Shown here: positions 23,660 to 31,899 of the stretch, one piece after another
Position numbering within the stretch: position 1 is the first letter of the stretch
Layout: each line of letters begins with the position of its first letter
From: Bacteroidales bacterium
GTDB lineage: Bacteria; Bacteroidota; Bacteroidia; Bacteroidales; VadinHA17
Reading direction: 5' to 3'
Assembly: GCA_024762655.1 (NCBI GenBank)
Contig: JANTHB010000032.1
Location: 1-37,363, forward strand
DNA length: 37,363 nt
Notes under the pieces: generated by a model
The model's input: only the letters and a program-made list of their open reading frames with translations
What the model was told of the DNA's origin: nothing
Database searches by the model: none
Made by a program: the position numbers and the translations under genes

Positions 23660-25825
23660 TTATTCATCCATTCCCAGCAGATGCAGCATAAAAGCATATT
23701 CCATGGCGGTTTCACGATAGCGCCGGAAACGGCCGGAAGCCCCGCCGTGGCCCGCATCAAAATTCACATGCAGTAACAACAGATTGTCATCCGTTTTCAT
23801 ATCCCGCAGCTTGGCGACCCACTTCGTGGGCTCCCAGTACTGCACCTGAGAATCCCAATATCCGGTGGTAACAAGCATATTGGGATAGTCCTGCGGTTTC
23901 ACATTATCATACGGGGAATATTTCATCATGTAATCGTAATACTTTTTTATGTGCGGATTGCCCCATTCGTCATATTCGAAGGTCGTCAGGGGGATGGTCT
24001 CATCAAGCATGGTGGTGACCACATCCACAAACGGCACATTGGCAATGATCCCTTTATACAACCCCGGGCTCATATTGGCCACGGCACCCATCAGCAGACC
24101 GCCGGCACTGCCTCCCATGGCAAACAACCGGCCGGGGTTGGTGTAGTTCTGATCCACCAGGTATTCGCTGCAGGCGATAAAATCGGTAAACGTATTCATC
24201 TTCTTCAGCAACTTACCGTCTTCGTACCACTGTCTGCCCAGGTCGCCACCACCCCGGATATGGGCTATCGCATAGACAAACCCTCGATCGAGGAGACTCA
24301 ACCGTACCGAGCTGAAATAGGGATCCATAGGATAACCGTAAGAACCATATCCGTAGATAAGTACCGGGTTATTGCCATCGGTCTGCAATCCTTTTTTGTA
24401 AACCAGGGAAACAGGCACGGCGACACTGTCTTTGGCCAGGGCATAAAGTCTTTTTTCCTCATACCTTGTAGGATCATACCCTCCTTCCACTTCATCCTGT
24501 TTCATCAGCACCCGCTGCTTGGTATCCATATTAAAATCATAGACAGACCGGGGCGTTACCAGGGAGGAGTATGAAAACCTCAGGATATCGGTATTGAACT
24601 CCGGATTGACGGAAGGATGCGTCACATAAGTTGGTTCGTCAAAAGAAATAAAGTATCCGTCTGCAGGGTTTTTCCAGGGGATAACCCGGATTTGTGTCAA
24701 TCCTTTGATGCGTTCGGAAAGCACCAGATAATTTTTAAATATCTCAAAACCGGTCAGATACACCGACTCATCATAAGGGATCACCTCCTGCCAGTACTGC
24801 ATGGCTGTGCGGGTAACGGGTGTGCGCACCAACTTGAAGTTCCTGGCTCCGCCGGCATTGGTACGGATGTAGAAATAATTCCCAAAATGATCCACATGGT
24901 ATTCCAGATTCTTTTTCCGGGGCTGTATGACCCGGAAGGTACCTTTGGGATTATCGGCATCCAGATAGCGGTATTCCGTGGAAAGGGTCTGATCGGAGTA
25001 GATCATCAGGTATTTCCTGCTTTTGGTTTTGAAGATCCCTGTGCTGAAGGTCTCATCTTTCTCAAAAAACACCTGCGTATCCTTGTTCCGGGGTTGTCCC
25101 AGTTCATGACGGCGGATTTCTTCAGCCCGCAAGGTCTCTTTGTTTTTCCGGGTATAAAAAACCGTTTTGTTATCATTGGCCCATACGGGGCTTCCGGTGG
25201 TGTTGACCACCTCATCTTTCAGAAGATTGCCGGTTTCCAGGTCCTTAAATAAGATAACATACCTGCGGCGCCCTACGGTGTCCATACCAAAGGCCAGAAT
25301 CTTATTATCAGGGCTTACACTCCATCCCCCGATCTGGAAAAAATCATGTCCCGCCGCCAGCTCATTGGCATTGAGCATAACCTCCTCGGGCGCATCCAGC
25401 GACCCTTTTTTGCGGCAATACACAGGATATTCCTTATGCTCCTCATATCTGACATAATAATAGTACCCATTGTCCAGGTAAGGAACCGATTCGTCATTTT
25501 TCTTGATACGGCCTGTAATCTCCTGAAACAAAGTCTCCCTCAATTGTTTTACAGGCTGTAACATAGCTTCGCTATAATCATTCTCAGTATGAAGATAATC
25601 CAGTACCTTCCGGGTTTGTTCATCCGGGGTTTTAGCATTTTTCTGCGCATCCGACAGCCTCATCCAGTAATAATTATCTGTACGGGTATCCCCATGTTCG
25701 GTTAATTTATAAGGTATCTTCTCAGCAACGGGAGGTTTGATCATCTTTTTTTGATTTTGATTGTTACAGGAAGTTATCACCAAAAATGTTGGCAAAAGAA
25801 ACAAAACAGACCCTATCCATTTCAT
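23660..25825 (-). CDS. ptrB: S9A-family serine peptidase, oligopeptidase B-like lipoprotein
   Basis: This 721-residue prolyl-oligopeptidase-type enzyme should cut short peptides, probably after basic residues. The N-terminus is a lipoprotein signal with lipobox VITSC, so the enzyme is likely anchored in the periplasm rather than cytosolic like E. coli PtrB. A seven-bladed propeller (about 80-430) precedes the alpha/beta hydrolase domain. The catalytic triad is Ser573 in GGSAGG, Asp658 in YWDSQV and His693 in DAGHGG. The family's YGSYGYPMDPYFS segment and the GGGDLGRQWYEDGK loop are present. It is transcribed alone or with the barrel gene upstream (138-base gap). No clear -7 box was found. Confidence 0.93.
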   Translation of the reverse strand: MKWIGSVLFLLPTFLVITSCNNQNQKKMIKPPVAEKIPYKLTEHGDTRTDNYYWMRLSDAQKNAKTPDEQTRKVLDYLHTENDYSEAMLQPVKQLRETLFQEITGRIKKNDESVPYLDNGYYYYVRYEEHKEYPVYCRKKGSLDAPEEVMLNANELAAGHDFFQIGGWSVSPDNKILAFGMDTVGRRRYVILFKDLETGNLLKDEVVNTTGSPVWANDNKTVFYTRKNKETLRAEEIRRHELGQPRNKDTQVFFEKDETFSTGIFKTKSRKYLMIYSDQTLSTEYRYLDADNPKGTFRVIQPRKKNLEYHVDHFGNYFYIRTNAGGARNFKLVRTPVTRTAMQYWQEVIPYDESVYLTGFEIFKNYLVLSERIKGLTQIRVIPWKNPADGYFISFDEPTYVTHPSVNPEFNTDILRFSYSSLVTPRSVYDFNMDTKQRVLMKQDEVEGGYDPTRYEEKRLYALAKDSVAVPVSLVYKKGLQTDGNNPVLIYGYGSYGYPMDPYFSSVRLSLLDRGFVYAIAHIRGGGDLGRQWYEDGKLLKKMNTFTDFIACSEYLVDQNYTNPGRLFAMGGSAGGLLMGAVANMSPGLYKGIIANVPFVDVVTTMLDETIPLTTFEYDEWGNPHIKKYYDYMMKYSPYDNVKPQDYPNMLVTTGYWDSQVQYWEPTKWVAKLRDMKTDDNLLLLHVNFDAGHGGASGRFRRYRETAMEYAFMLHLLGMDE

Positions 25826-25963
25826 AATTGTACGTTTTTATAAAACATTTATACCTGTCAATATCATTGATCCGGTAAAAGCCTAAAATTACAATTTTTT
25901 CTGATAAAATCATGTAAACACCGGGTACAGGAAGTCTCCGGGCCGAAAAACAGGAAGCACGTG

Positions 25964-26626
25964 TCAGAAGCTCAGTTCAAAAGCCAGCAGGCTGACAGGA
26001 TTCCATCTGTGAATAAAAAGGGAGTGTTTCAGCGGTGTATTGAGGGGTATCCCGTCGGCAGTCCAGGTAAAGTCGGTCCCTTTTTCATGAGCATACCCCA
26101 GTTCAAAATTAGTTTCTACAGAAAAGGAGACCACCCTGGATACCTGCAGGGTGAAGCCCAGGGCCGGTAAAGCGGATATCCCCATCTGTCTGGTCTGCCG
26201 TTTTTCATAGGTACCGGCATCCGTCCCTCCTGTTTCCGCATATAGAAGGGCATTCGTAAACAAGATATCTCCGGCGAGGTAAGGTTTTACTATTTTTTCA
26301 CCGAACCCCTGCTCATATCCGGCTCCCATTTCCAAAGAGGTATATAGGTGCACGTCAAAATAATGTTTATCGGGTACCGAATGATCCAGGTTTCTTTGAA
26401 AATAATCAAACCGGACCCTCGCAAAACGGTTCATGTTTATCTGACGGGTATATATCAGGCCGTGCATCGCCATAGGATAATACGCATTATCATACGGGAT
26501 AACCGGCCTTTGGACATAGCTGAACAGATTGACGGACATTTTGTTCTGCAGAACAATCAGATCCCCTTGTGAAAACCCTGAAACCGACAGGAACAGGAAT
26601 ATCCCCGTGGCTAAAATTTTCCTCAT
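25964..26626 (-). CDS. Small putative outer-membrane beta-barrel protein, hypothetical
   Basis: I do not recognise a named family. The 220-residue protein begins with a clear signal peptide (1-19, ending GFSQ). The mature part is rich in alternating hydrophobic/polar strands and aromatic residues, such as FARVRFDYFQRN, FDVHLYTSLEMGAGYEQG and VVSFSVETNFELGYA. It ends in Phe, as many outer-membrane barrels do (SLLAFELSF). This suggests an 8- to 10-stranded barrel in the outer membrane. It follows the MFS transporter gene after 104 bases on the same strand and precedes the peptidase gene, but no common function is evident. Confidence 0.65.
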   Translation of the reverse strand: MRKILATGIFLFLSVSGFSQGDLIVLQNKMSVNLFSYVQRPVIPYDNAYYPMAMHGLIYTRQINMNRFARVRFDYFQRNLDHSVPDKHYFDVHLYTSLEMGAGYEQGFGEKIVKPYLAGDILFTNALLYAETGGTDAGTYEKRQTRQMGISALPALGFTLQVSRVVSFSVETNFELGYAHEKGTDFTWTADGIPLNTPLKHSLFIHRWNPVSLLAFELSF

Positions 26627-26730
26627 AAACGCAATTATTCAAAAAGAGAGAAATACATTACATCACCTTACGGAGGAAACTGAAAAAAGATACATCCGGT
26701 CGCCGGGAATTTTCATGCCGTTCGACATAA

Positions 26731-28038
26731 TTACGCTTCCCTCTCCCTGTCTCTCAGGTATGTTTTGCCTTTTTCTAAATCTCTTCCCGCCACCTTCAGT
26801 TTTACCAGGGAGGATAAAGCCAGAAGAAACAAAGATACCAGGATCAGACCCGTCGCAACGCCGAATTTATCAATGAGAAAACCGGTTACCGGCGCCAGGA
26901 TCGCAGCAAAAAGGCTGCGTACCTGTGACTCGGTGGAAAGGACCGTTGCCAGAATATGGGAAGGAAAGATTTCTGACACATAAGCAACCCCCACAGGTCT
27001 GCGTATGTTTTCAAGCAGGTAGATCATACTGAAAGGGATAACCACCAGCCAGTACCAGGGAGGGTGAAACAAAAAAAACACCCCGCTAAACAAAACCAGG
27101 AAGAGTCCGGCCAGCAGGCTCCGGTTCAGAAAAACAGGATAACTGTCATACCGGGAAGCAAACCTCCCGGCATTCCTTGAGGCGCGGGAAGTACCCATGT
27201 ATAAAGCAAAGTACATTATCCCGATTAACAAAGCGGACATCTGCTTTTGTCCGATCCCCCGGATATGCAAAGCCAGTCCGGCAGCCAGAGTTGCCAGTAC
27301 GGGCTGGTAATAATCCTTCACAACCCTGAAATAGCCACTATACAAGGCAATATTGGACAAAGCCCTGACGGTACTCTTCTCCCTGAGAGACCGGACCGTA
27401 ACCCGGATGATCTCGCGGAACGCCCCCCGGATCATCTTCCAGGATCCTTTTGCCACCTTCCCGTCGAGGGCTTTGGGATAAGTTATCATCAAAAGGAGGT
27501 CCAGAAAATACGGAACGGATGAAAAAAGAAAAACACTACTGTAACTGCCCGCGTAAAAGACAATACCGGCAGCCAGCAGGGAGGAGACCGCTGAGCCCAC
27601 CTGCGACCACGAACGGGTATGGCCGTAATATTCCACTTTCTCATGCTCCCACCCCCTGATATGAAGATATTCAAAGATCATCGCTTTGTGGGTGCCTGTC
27701 CGGAAAGCATCCCCGACGGCATAAAAGATCATGGCCACGAAAAACACACCGAAGGATGAAGACAGGTAAAAAACCATAAAGGACAGGATATAGAAAAGAA
27801 AAGAACCCGTCATGGTACGGCGGCGTCCGAGAATATCCGAGAACATCCCCGTAGGGATCTCCAATACATTCCTCAGTACCTCCCGAATGGTTATCAAGGT
27901 ACCTATCTGCAGATAGGTCAACCCTTTCTCCAGAAAAAAAAGATAGAGAAACGGTTCAAAAAAGCGCAAATTCTTGAGGAAACCATAGGTACAAAACTTA
28001 TAGTACTGCAAATCCTTATGAAAGGCAAGAGGCTTCAT
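26731..28038 (-). CDS. Major facilitator superfamily transporter
   Basis: This inner-membrane carrier of 435 residues has about 12 predicted membrane segments. The MFS motif A is visible between the second and third segments as GMFSDILGRRRTM (about 63-75). The long first cytoplasmic stretch and charged middle loop (about 195-220, before EKSTVRALSNIALY) agree with the fold of two halves. The substrate cannot be inferred. A -7 box (TAGGTTTG on the minus strand) lies about 25-30 bases upstream of the ATG. It diverges from yaaA. Confidence 0.88.
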   Translation of the reverse strand: MKPLAFHKDLQYYKFCTYGFLKNLRFFEPFLYLFFLEKGLTYLQIGTLITIREVLRNVLEIPTGMFSDILGRRRTMTGSFLFYILSFMVFYLSSSFGVFFVAMIFYAVGDAFRTGTHKAMIFEYLHIRGWEHEKVEYYGHTRSWSQVGSAVSSLLAAGIVFYAGSYSSVFLFSSVPYFLDLLLMITYPKALDGKVAKGSWKMIRGAFREIIRVTVRSLREKSTVRALSNIALYSGYFRVVKDYYQPVLATLAAGLALHIRGIGQKQMSALLIGIMYFALYMGTSRASRNAGRFASRYDSYPVFLNRSLLAGLFLVLFSGVFFLFHPPWYWLVVIPFSMIYLLENIRRPVGVAYVSEIFPSHILATVLSTESQVRSLFAAILAPVTGFLIDKFGVATGLILVSLFLLALSSLVKLKVAGRDLEKGKTYLRDREREA

Positions 28039-28061
28039 CCCTGCATATTTATCCGGTTTTT

Positions 28062-28069
28062 CAAACCTA
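28062..28069 (-). promoter_or_regulatory. Bacteroidota -7 box of the MFS transporter gene
   Basis: The minus-strand octamer TAGGTTTG is an exact TAnnTTTG, 24 bases upstream of the ATG at 28038. The same octamer occurs upstream of recG (37019-37026). No clear -33 box was found. Confidence 0.5.
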
Positions 28070-28194
28070 CATAATTTTTTTCAGAGGAAAAATACCCTGA
28101 CACATTCGGGAAAGACTATTTTTTACCTGTAGTCATACCATTTCACCTTCACCGGTAATTTTAAAAAATATATAAAATGTTCTTATTTAAAAAA

Positions 28195-28224
28195 TTTGGA
28201 TTTTAACAAAATATTTTACTTTTG
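28195..28224 (+). promoter_or_regulatory. Promoter of yaaA (TTTG-N18-TACTTTTG)
   Basis: A -33 box TTTG (28195-28198) and a -7 box TACTTTTG (28217-28224) are 18 bases apart. The predicted start near 28231 lies after the in-frame TTG at 28222, which rules that codon out as the usual start and supports the ATG at 28264. Confidence 0.7.
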
Positions 28225-28263
28225 TGCCTGTTAATCATTGCACATCCCCCATCAAGAATACAT

Positions 28264-29028
28264 ATGATCATCATCCTTTCGCCGGCTAAACGAATGAATT
28301 TCAAACCATTGACGTCTGTCAAGAGTTTGTCTGTCCCGGTGTTTGCAAAGGAAGCGTGGGAGATAGCCAATAAAATGAAAGATTATAGTCCGGTACAACT
28401 GACCCGGCTTCTGGGAGTAAATTCAGACCTGGCCCTGTCCACAGCCGAGCGCTTTGCCTCCTTCCGGGAAGATCCCTTTGACCTGACCACCAAGCCTGCT
28501 GTCTTTGCCTATTCCGGAGATGCTTACCGCGGTTTGGACTCGGAGAGCCTGTCCCCGGAATCTCTTGCTTTCTCGCAGGAACATTTACGCATTCTGTCGG
28601 CACTTTACGGCGTTTTAAGACCTCTTGACGCCATTCAGCCTTACCGTCTGGAGATGGGGACCACCCTGCATGTGAACAAGTCAAAAAACCTTTACAATTT
28701 CTGGCAGAAGAAAATCTCCGATGTCCTTGCGAAAGATCTGACTGCCGATCCCGTTCCGGTGCTGATCAATCTGGCTTCTCAGGAATATTTCTCAGCTATC
28801 AATACGAAAGCCCTGGGGGTCCGCATTATAACTCCTGTGTTTAAAGAATACCGTGACGGGAATTATAAAATTCTATCCATGTATGCCAAGTATGCCCGGG
28901 GAAAAATGACCCGTTATATTCTGGAAAAACAGATCAACAACCCCGAAGAACTGAAAGGGTTCGATCTGGAAGGATATGCCTACGATGACAATCTATCCAA
29001 CGAAAATAACTGGGTATTTACAAGGTAA
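28264..29028 (+). CDS. yaaA: Peroxide stress protein YaaA (UPF0246)
   Basis: This 254-residue protein belongs to the YaaA/DUF328 family, which in E. coli lowers free iron and limits damage by hydrogen peroxide. It begins MIIILSPAKRMNF, the family signature, and contains AVFAYSGDAYRGLD, LRILSALYGVLRPLDAIQPYRLEMGT, the segment VLINLASQEYFSAI and a late ITPVFKEYRDGNYKILSMYAK. Length is normal (about 250-258). The start is supported by a promoter that begins transcription after the upstream TTG. It is a single gene, convergent with the rnf operon. Confidence 0.94.
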   Translation: MIIILSPAKRMNFKPLTSVKSLSVPVFAKEAWEIANKMKDYSPVQLTRLLGVNSDLALSTAERFASFREDPFDLTTKPAVFAYSGDAYRGLDSESLSPESLAFSQEHLRILSALYGVLRPLDAIQPYRLEMGTTLHVNKSKNLYNFWQKKISDVLAKDLTADPVPVLINLASQEYFSAINTKALGVRIITPVFKEYRDGNYKILSMYAKYARGKMTRYILEKQINNPEELKGFDLEGYAYDDNLSNENNWVFTR

Positions 29029-29039
29029 ACGGCAAAGAG

Positions 29040-29065
29040 AAAAAACAATCACCTACGTAGGTGAT
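29040..29065 (-). terminator. Terminator of the rnf operon
   Basis: A perfect 18-base palindrome ATCACCTACGTAGGTGAT (29048-29065) is followed on the minus strand by TGTTTTTT, giving a hairpin and U-tract 76 bases past the rnfA stop. On the plus strand it is followed by A residues, so it is not an efficient terminator for yaaA. Confidence 0.75.
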
Positions 29066-29140
29066 CAAAAAAAAAGTTGCGTTTTTTCTGCTCTCTTTTT
29101 TCTTTCCGTTTGACGGACTACCCCCTGCGATCATCGATCT

Positions 29141-29713
29141 TTACACCAGGCCGGCAAATCCCATGAAAGCCATGGCCAGAATTCCGGCCACAACAAAAGC
29201 GATAGGAATACCTTTCATCCCTTTGGGGACTTCTACCATATCGAGGGCTTCTCGGATACTGGACAGGAGTACGAGCGCCAGCCCGAAACCCAGGGCTGTG
29301 GAAAAGGAGAATACCACTGCTTCGGGAAGGTTGTATTTACCCTGTATAGTCAGAATAGCTACCCCGAGTACCGCACAGTTGGTTGTTATCAGCGGAAGGA
29401 AGATCCCCAGTGCCTGATACAGTTCGGGACTGACTTTTTTCAGCACAATCTCAACCATCTGTACGAGGGCTGCAATGACCAGGATAAAAGTAATGGTCTG
29501 CATGAAGCCCAGCCCGAGGGGGTTCAGCACATAATATTGCAACAGGTAAGTCACGATGGTCGCCAGCACCATAACGAAAGCCACCGCCCCCGTCATGCCC
29601 ACCGAAGTCTCCAGCCTGGAAGAAACGCCCATAAAGGGACAGATGCCTAAAAACTTGGCCAGGACAATGTTGTTAACGAATATTGCAGATATCAGGATCA
29701 CAAAATATTCCAT
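29141..29713 (-). CDS. rnfA: Rnf complex membrane subunit RnfA
   Basis: This 190-residue integral membrane protein has six hydrophobic segments. Together with RnfE it forms a pseudo-symmetric pair in the inner membrane that, in known Rnf and Nqr structures, holds an Fe-S centre. It begins MEYFVILISAIFVNNIVLAK and contains FLGICPFMGVSS and TTNCAVLGVAIL, whose cysteines (Cys25 in ICPFMG and Cys in TNCAVLG) correspond to the iron ligands. Length is as usual (about 190). It is the last gene of the rnf operon, 11 bases after rnfE, and is followed by an intrinsic terminator. Confidence 0.96.
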   Translation of the reverse strand: MEYFVILISAIFVNNIVLAKFLGICPFMGVSSRLETSVGMTGAVAFVMVLATIVTYLLQYYVLNPLGLGFMQTITFILVIAALVQMVEIVLKKVSPELYQALGIFLPLITTNCAVLGVAILTIQGKYNLPEAVVFSFSTALGFGLALVLLSSIREALDMVEVPKGMKGIPIAFVVAGILAMAFMGFAGLV

Positions 29714-29724
29714 AATGCTGTCTT

Positions 29725-30312
29725 TTAGGCGTTTTTACGGTTGAACTTGTTCATAATGGCGATTAAGTATGCCAAAGCCAGGAAGGCACCCGGGGCCAGA
29801 ACAAAAAGAAGCATGCCGTCACCCTGGATAAACTTCAGGCCGAACCAGGACCCGGAACCCAGGATCTCCCGGACGGAACCCAGCATAAACAATGCGAGGG
29901 TAAAACCCAGTCCCATACCCAGCCCGTCGAGGGTGGACGACCAGATTGTGTTTTTGGAAGCAAAGGCTTCGGCCCTGCCCAGTACCAGGCAGTTCACCAC
30001 AATAAGCGGAATGAAGAGTCCCAGCTCTTCAAACAAGGCCGGCAGATAAGCCTGCATGGTCAGCTCGACCACGGTAACAAACGAGGCAATGATCACAATA
30101 AAGGAAGGGATCCTGACCTTATCCGGGATATAATTCCGGACCATAGATACTACAATGTTGGACATCACCAGAACGAAAGTGGTGGCCAACCCCATTCCCA
30201 GACCGTTGTAGGCCGAGGTTGTTGTGCCCAGGGTGGGACACATGCCCAGCACCTGTACAAAAATGGCATTTTCAGCGATAAGACCTTTACTGAAATTCTT
30301 CCATTGGTTCAT
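29725..30312 (-). CDS. rnfE: Rnf complex membrane subunit RnfE
   Basis: This 195-residue membrane protein is the partner of RnfA. It starts MNQWKNFSKGLIAENAIFVQ, has VLGMCPTLGTT (Cys25) and IVVNCLVLGRAEAFAS, with the two cysteines at positions equivalent to the RnfA ligands. Six membrane segments are visible. Its start overlaps the rnfG stop by 4 bases, so the pair is translationally coupled. Confidence 0.96.
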   Translation of the reverse strand: MNQWKNFSKGLIAENAIFVQVLGMCPTLGTTTSAYNGLGMGLATTFVLVMSNIVVSMVRNYIPDKVRIPSFIVIIASFVTVVELTMQAYLPALFEELGLFIPLIVVNCLVLGRAEAFASKNTIWSSTLDGLGMGLGFTLALFMLGSVREILGSGSWFGLKFIQGDGMLLFVLAPGAFLALAYLIAIMNKFNRKNA

Positions 30313-30887
30313 TTTGCACCTCCTTCCGTAAGATTTTTATAAGCCCGTTCCAGCGCATCACAGAAAGCTCTGGAACTGATCGTTGAGGCGGTAATGGCAT
30401 CCACGTCACCCCCGTCTTTTTTTACAGCCAGCTTGAAAGTTTTCGGATTCTTCCCCTGGAATTGCACGCTCCAGTCGGATTTACTGCGCACCATTTTTTC
30501 TCCCAGCCCGGGCGTTTCCTTGTGTTCCAGCACAGCCACGTCCCTGATGGTACCGTCCGGCAGAAAACCTACCATAATGCGTATCATTCCGCTGAAACCT
30601 TTGGGACTGAAGGTATTTACCGCGATCCCCACCAACGCCGAATCCTTACGGGCCGGAAAGAAATAAAGGGTGTCGCCGTCAACGGCTTTCTTATACATTT
30701 CCTGTACCGGGTTGTTGTTGAACGGAGGCAGTACCTTTTTCAGCGCCTCTGTCTGTTTGGCAGCCCTGGATTCGGCAATGGCATCTTTGGTAAACTCATA
30801 CACGAACCCCAGGATGGTGGCTGATATGAGCGTTACCAAAAACAACGCCAGAAACATGCTCAGCAATGTAGATTCTTTTTTAGCCAT
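30309..30887 (-). CDS. rnfG: Rnf complex flavoprotein subunit RnfG
   Basis: This 192-residue subunit has one N-terminal membrane anchor (about 8-30) and an FMN-binding domain on the outside. The flavin is expected on Thr169 through a phosphodiester bond, in the motif DAITASTISSRA, which varies from the common SGATxTS but keeps the acceptor threonine. The segment EHKETPGLGEKM is typical. It overlaps rnfD by 8 bases and rnfE by 4. The attachment itself requires ApbE, which is not in the window. Confidence 0.95.
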   Translation of the reverse strand: MAKKESTLLSMFLALFLVTLISATILGFVYEFTKDAIAESRAAKQTEALKKVLPPFNNNPVQEMYKKAVDGDTLYFFPARKDSALVGIAVNTFSPKGFSGMIRIMVGFLPDGTIRDVAVLEHKETPGLGEKMVRSKSDWSVQFQGKNPKTFKLAVKKDGGDVDAITASTISSRAFCDALERAYKNLTEGGAK

Positions 30888-31881
30888 TTTTCTTCACCTC
30901 CCCGAACCGTTTAGGTTTTACATACATATTGATCAGAGGCACAAAGGCATTCATAATAAGAATAGCAAACTGCACCCCTTCGGGATATGCCCCCCACCGG
31001 CGTATGATCACCGTCAACAGGCCGATGCCTGTAGCATAGATGATCATCCCTTTGGGGGTCATGGGCGATGTAACGTAATCGGTGGCCATAAAAATGGAAC
31101 CGAGCATCACCCCCCCGGTAAGCAGATGAAACACCGGATCGGCATTATTGGCGGGGTTAATCAGCCATAACAATCCGCTGAACAGGAACACGGTAGTCAG
31201 GATCGTCACCGGGATATGCCAGGTGATGATCTTTTTCCACAAAAGGTACAGAAAGCCCAGCAGAAGGGCTGCCGCAGCCACCTCCCCCATCGAACCGCCC
31301 ATATAACCAAGGAACATCTGCATGTGATCCGGCACATTCTTCAGGAGGGTGGACACCTGCTCGCCACTGCGCATCCCTTCTTTGAGCAACCCCAGCGGTG
31401 TGGCGCCAGTTACCGCATCGGTAAGAGAGGTATGAAACCCTTTGGGCACCGGCCAGCTTGTCAACTGCACGGGAAAGGAGATAAACAGAAACACCCGTCC
31501 CACCAGCGCCGGATTGAAAGGGTTGGTGCCCAGACCTCCGAAAGACATCTTGCCGACACCGATAGCGACCAGCGCCCCGATAGCCAAAATCCATACGGGC
31601 AGGCTGGACGGCAGGGTAAAGGCCAGCAAAAGTCCGGTCACTATCGCCGACCCGTCTTTCAGGGAAGAGGCTCTCTTCAGCATGTATTTTTGAATCACAA
31701 ACTCAAAAAACATACAAAAAACGACCGACAGAACCGGCAGGTACAGGGCGGCCCAGCCGAAATAATAAACCGATACCGCCCAGGCCGGAAGCAAAGCGAT
31801 CACCACACCGGTCATCAGCCGGGAAGTGGAATCCTTTCCATGCACATGCGGGGATAATGATACGGTCAGTAATTTATTCAT
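30880..31881 (-). CDS. rnfD: Rnf complex membrane flavoprotein subunit RnfD
   Basis: This 333-residue membrane protein has about nine to ten hydrophobic segments and a covalently bound FMN. The flavinylation motif is DAVTGATPLGLL with Thr161 as the acceptor. It opens with SPHVHGKDSTSRLM, and the segment FGGLGTNPFNPALVGRVFL is a strong family marker. Together with RnfG it carries electrons through the membrane part of the complex. Length is a little below the usual 350. It lies 18 bases after rnfC. Confidence 0.95.
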   Translation of the reverse strand: MNKLLTVSLSPHVHGKDSTSRLMTGVVIALLPAWAVSVYYFGWAALYLPVLSVVFCMFFEFVIQKYMLKRASSLKDGSAIVTGLLLAFTLPSSLPVWILAIGALVAIGVGKMSFGGLGTNPFNPALVGRVFLFISFPVQLTSWPVPKGFHTSLTDAVTGATPLGLLKEGMRSGEQVSTLLKNVPDHMQMFLGYMGGSMGEVAAAALLLGFLYLLWKKIITWHIPVTILTTVFLFSGLLWLINPANNADPVFHLLTGGVMLGSIFMATDYVTSPMTPKGMIIYATGIGLLTVIIRRWGAYPEGVQFAILIMNAFVPLINMYVKPKRFGEVKKNG

Positions 31882-31899
31882 GGTTCATGGTTTATTCCG

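Noticed and set aside
28222-28263. TTG start for yaaA, 14 codons upstream
   Set aside because: The TTG lies inside the -7 box TACTTTTG, so it would not be transcribed. The ATG at 28264 gives the conserved family start.
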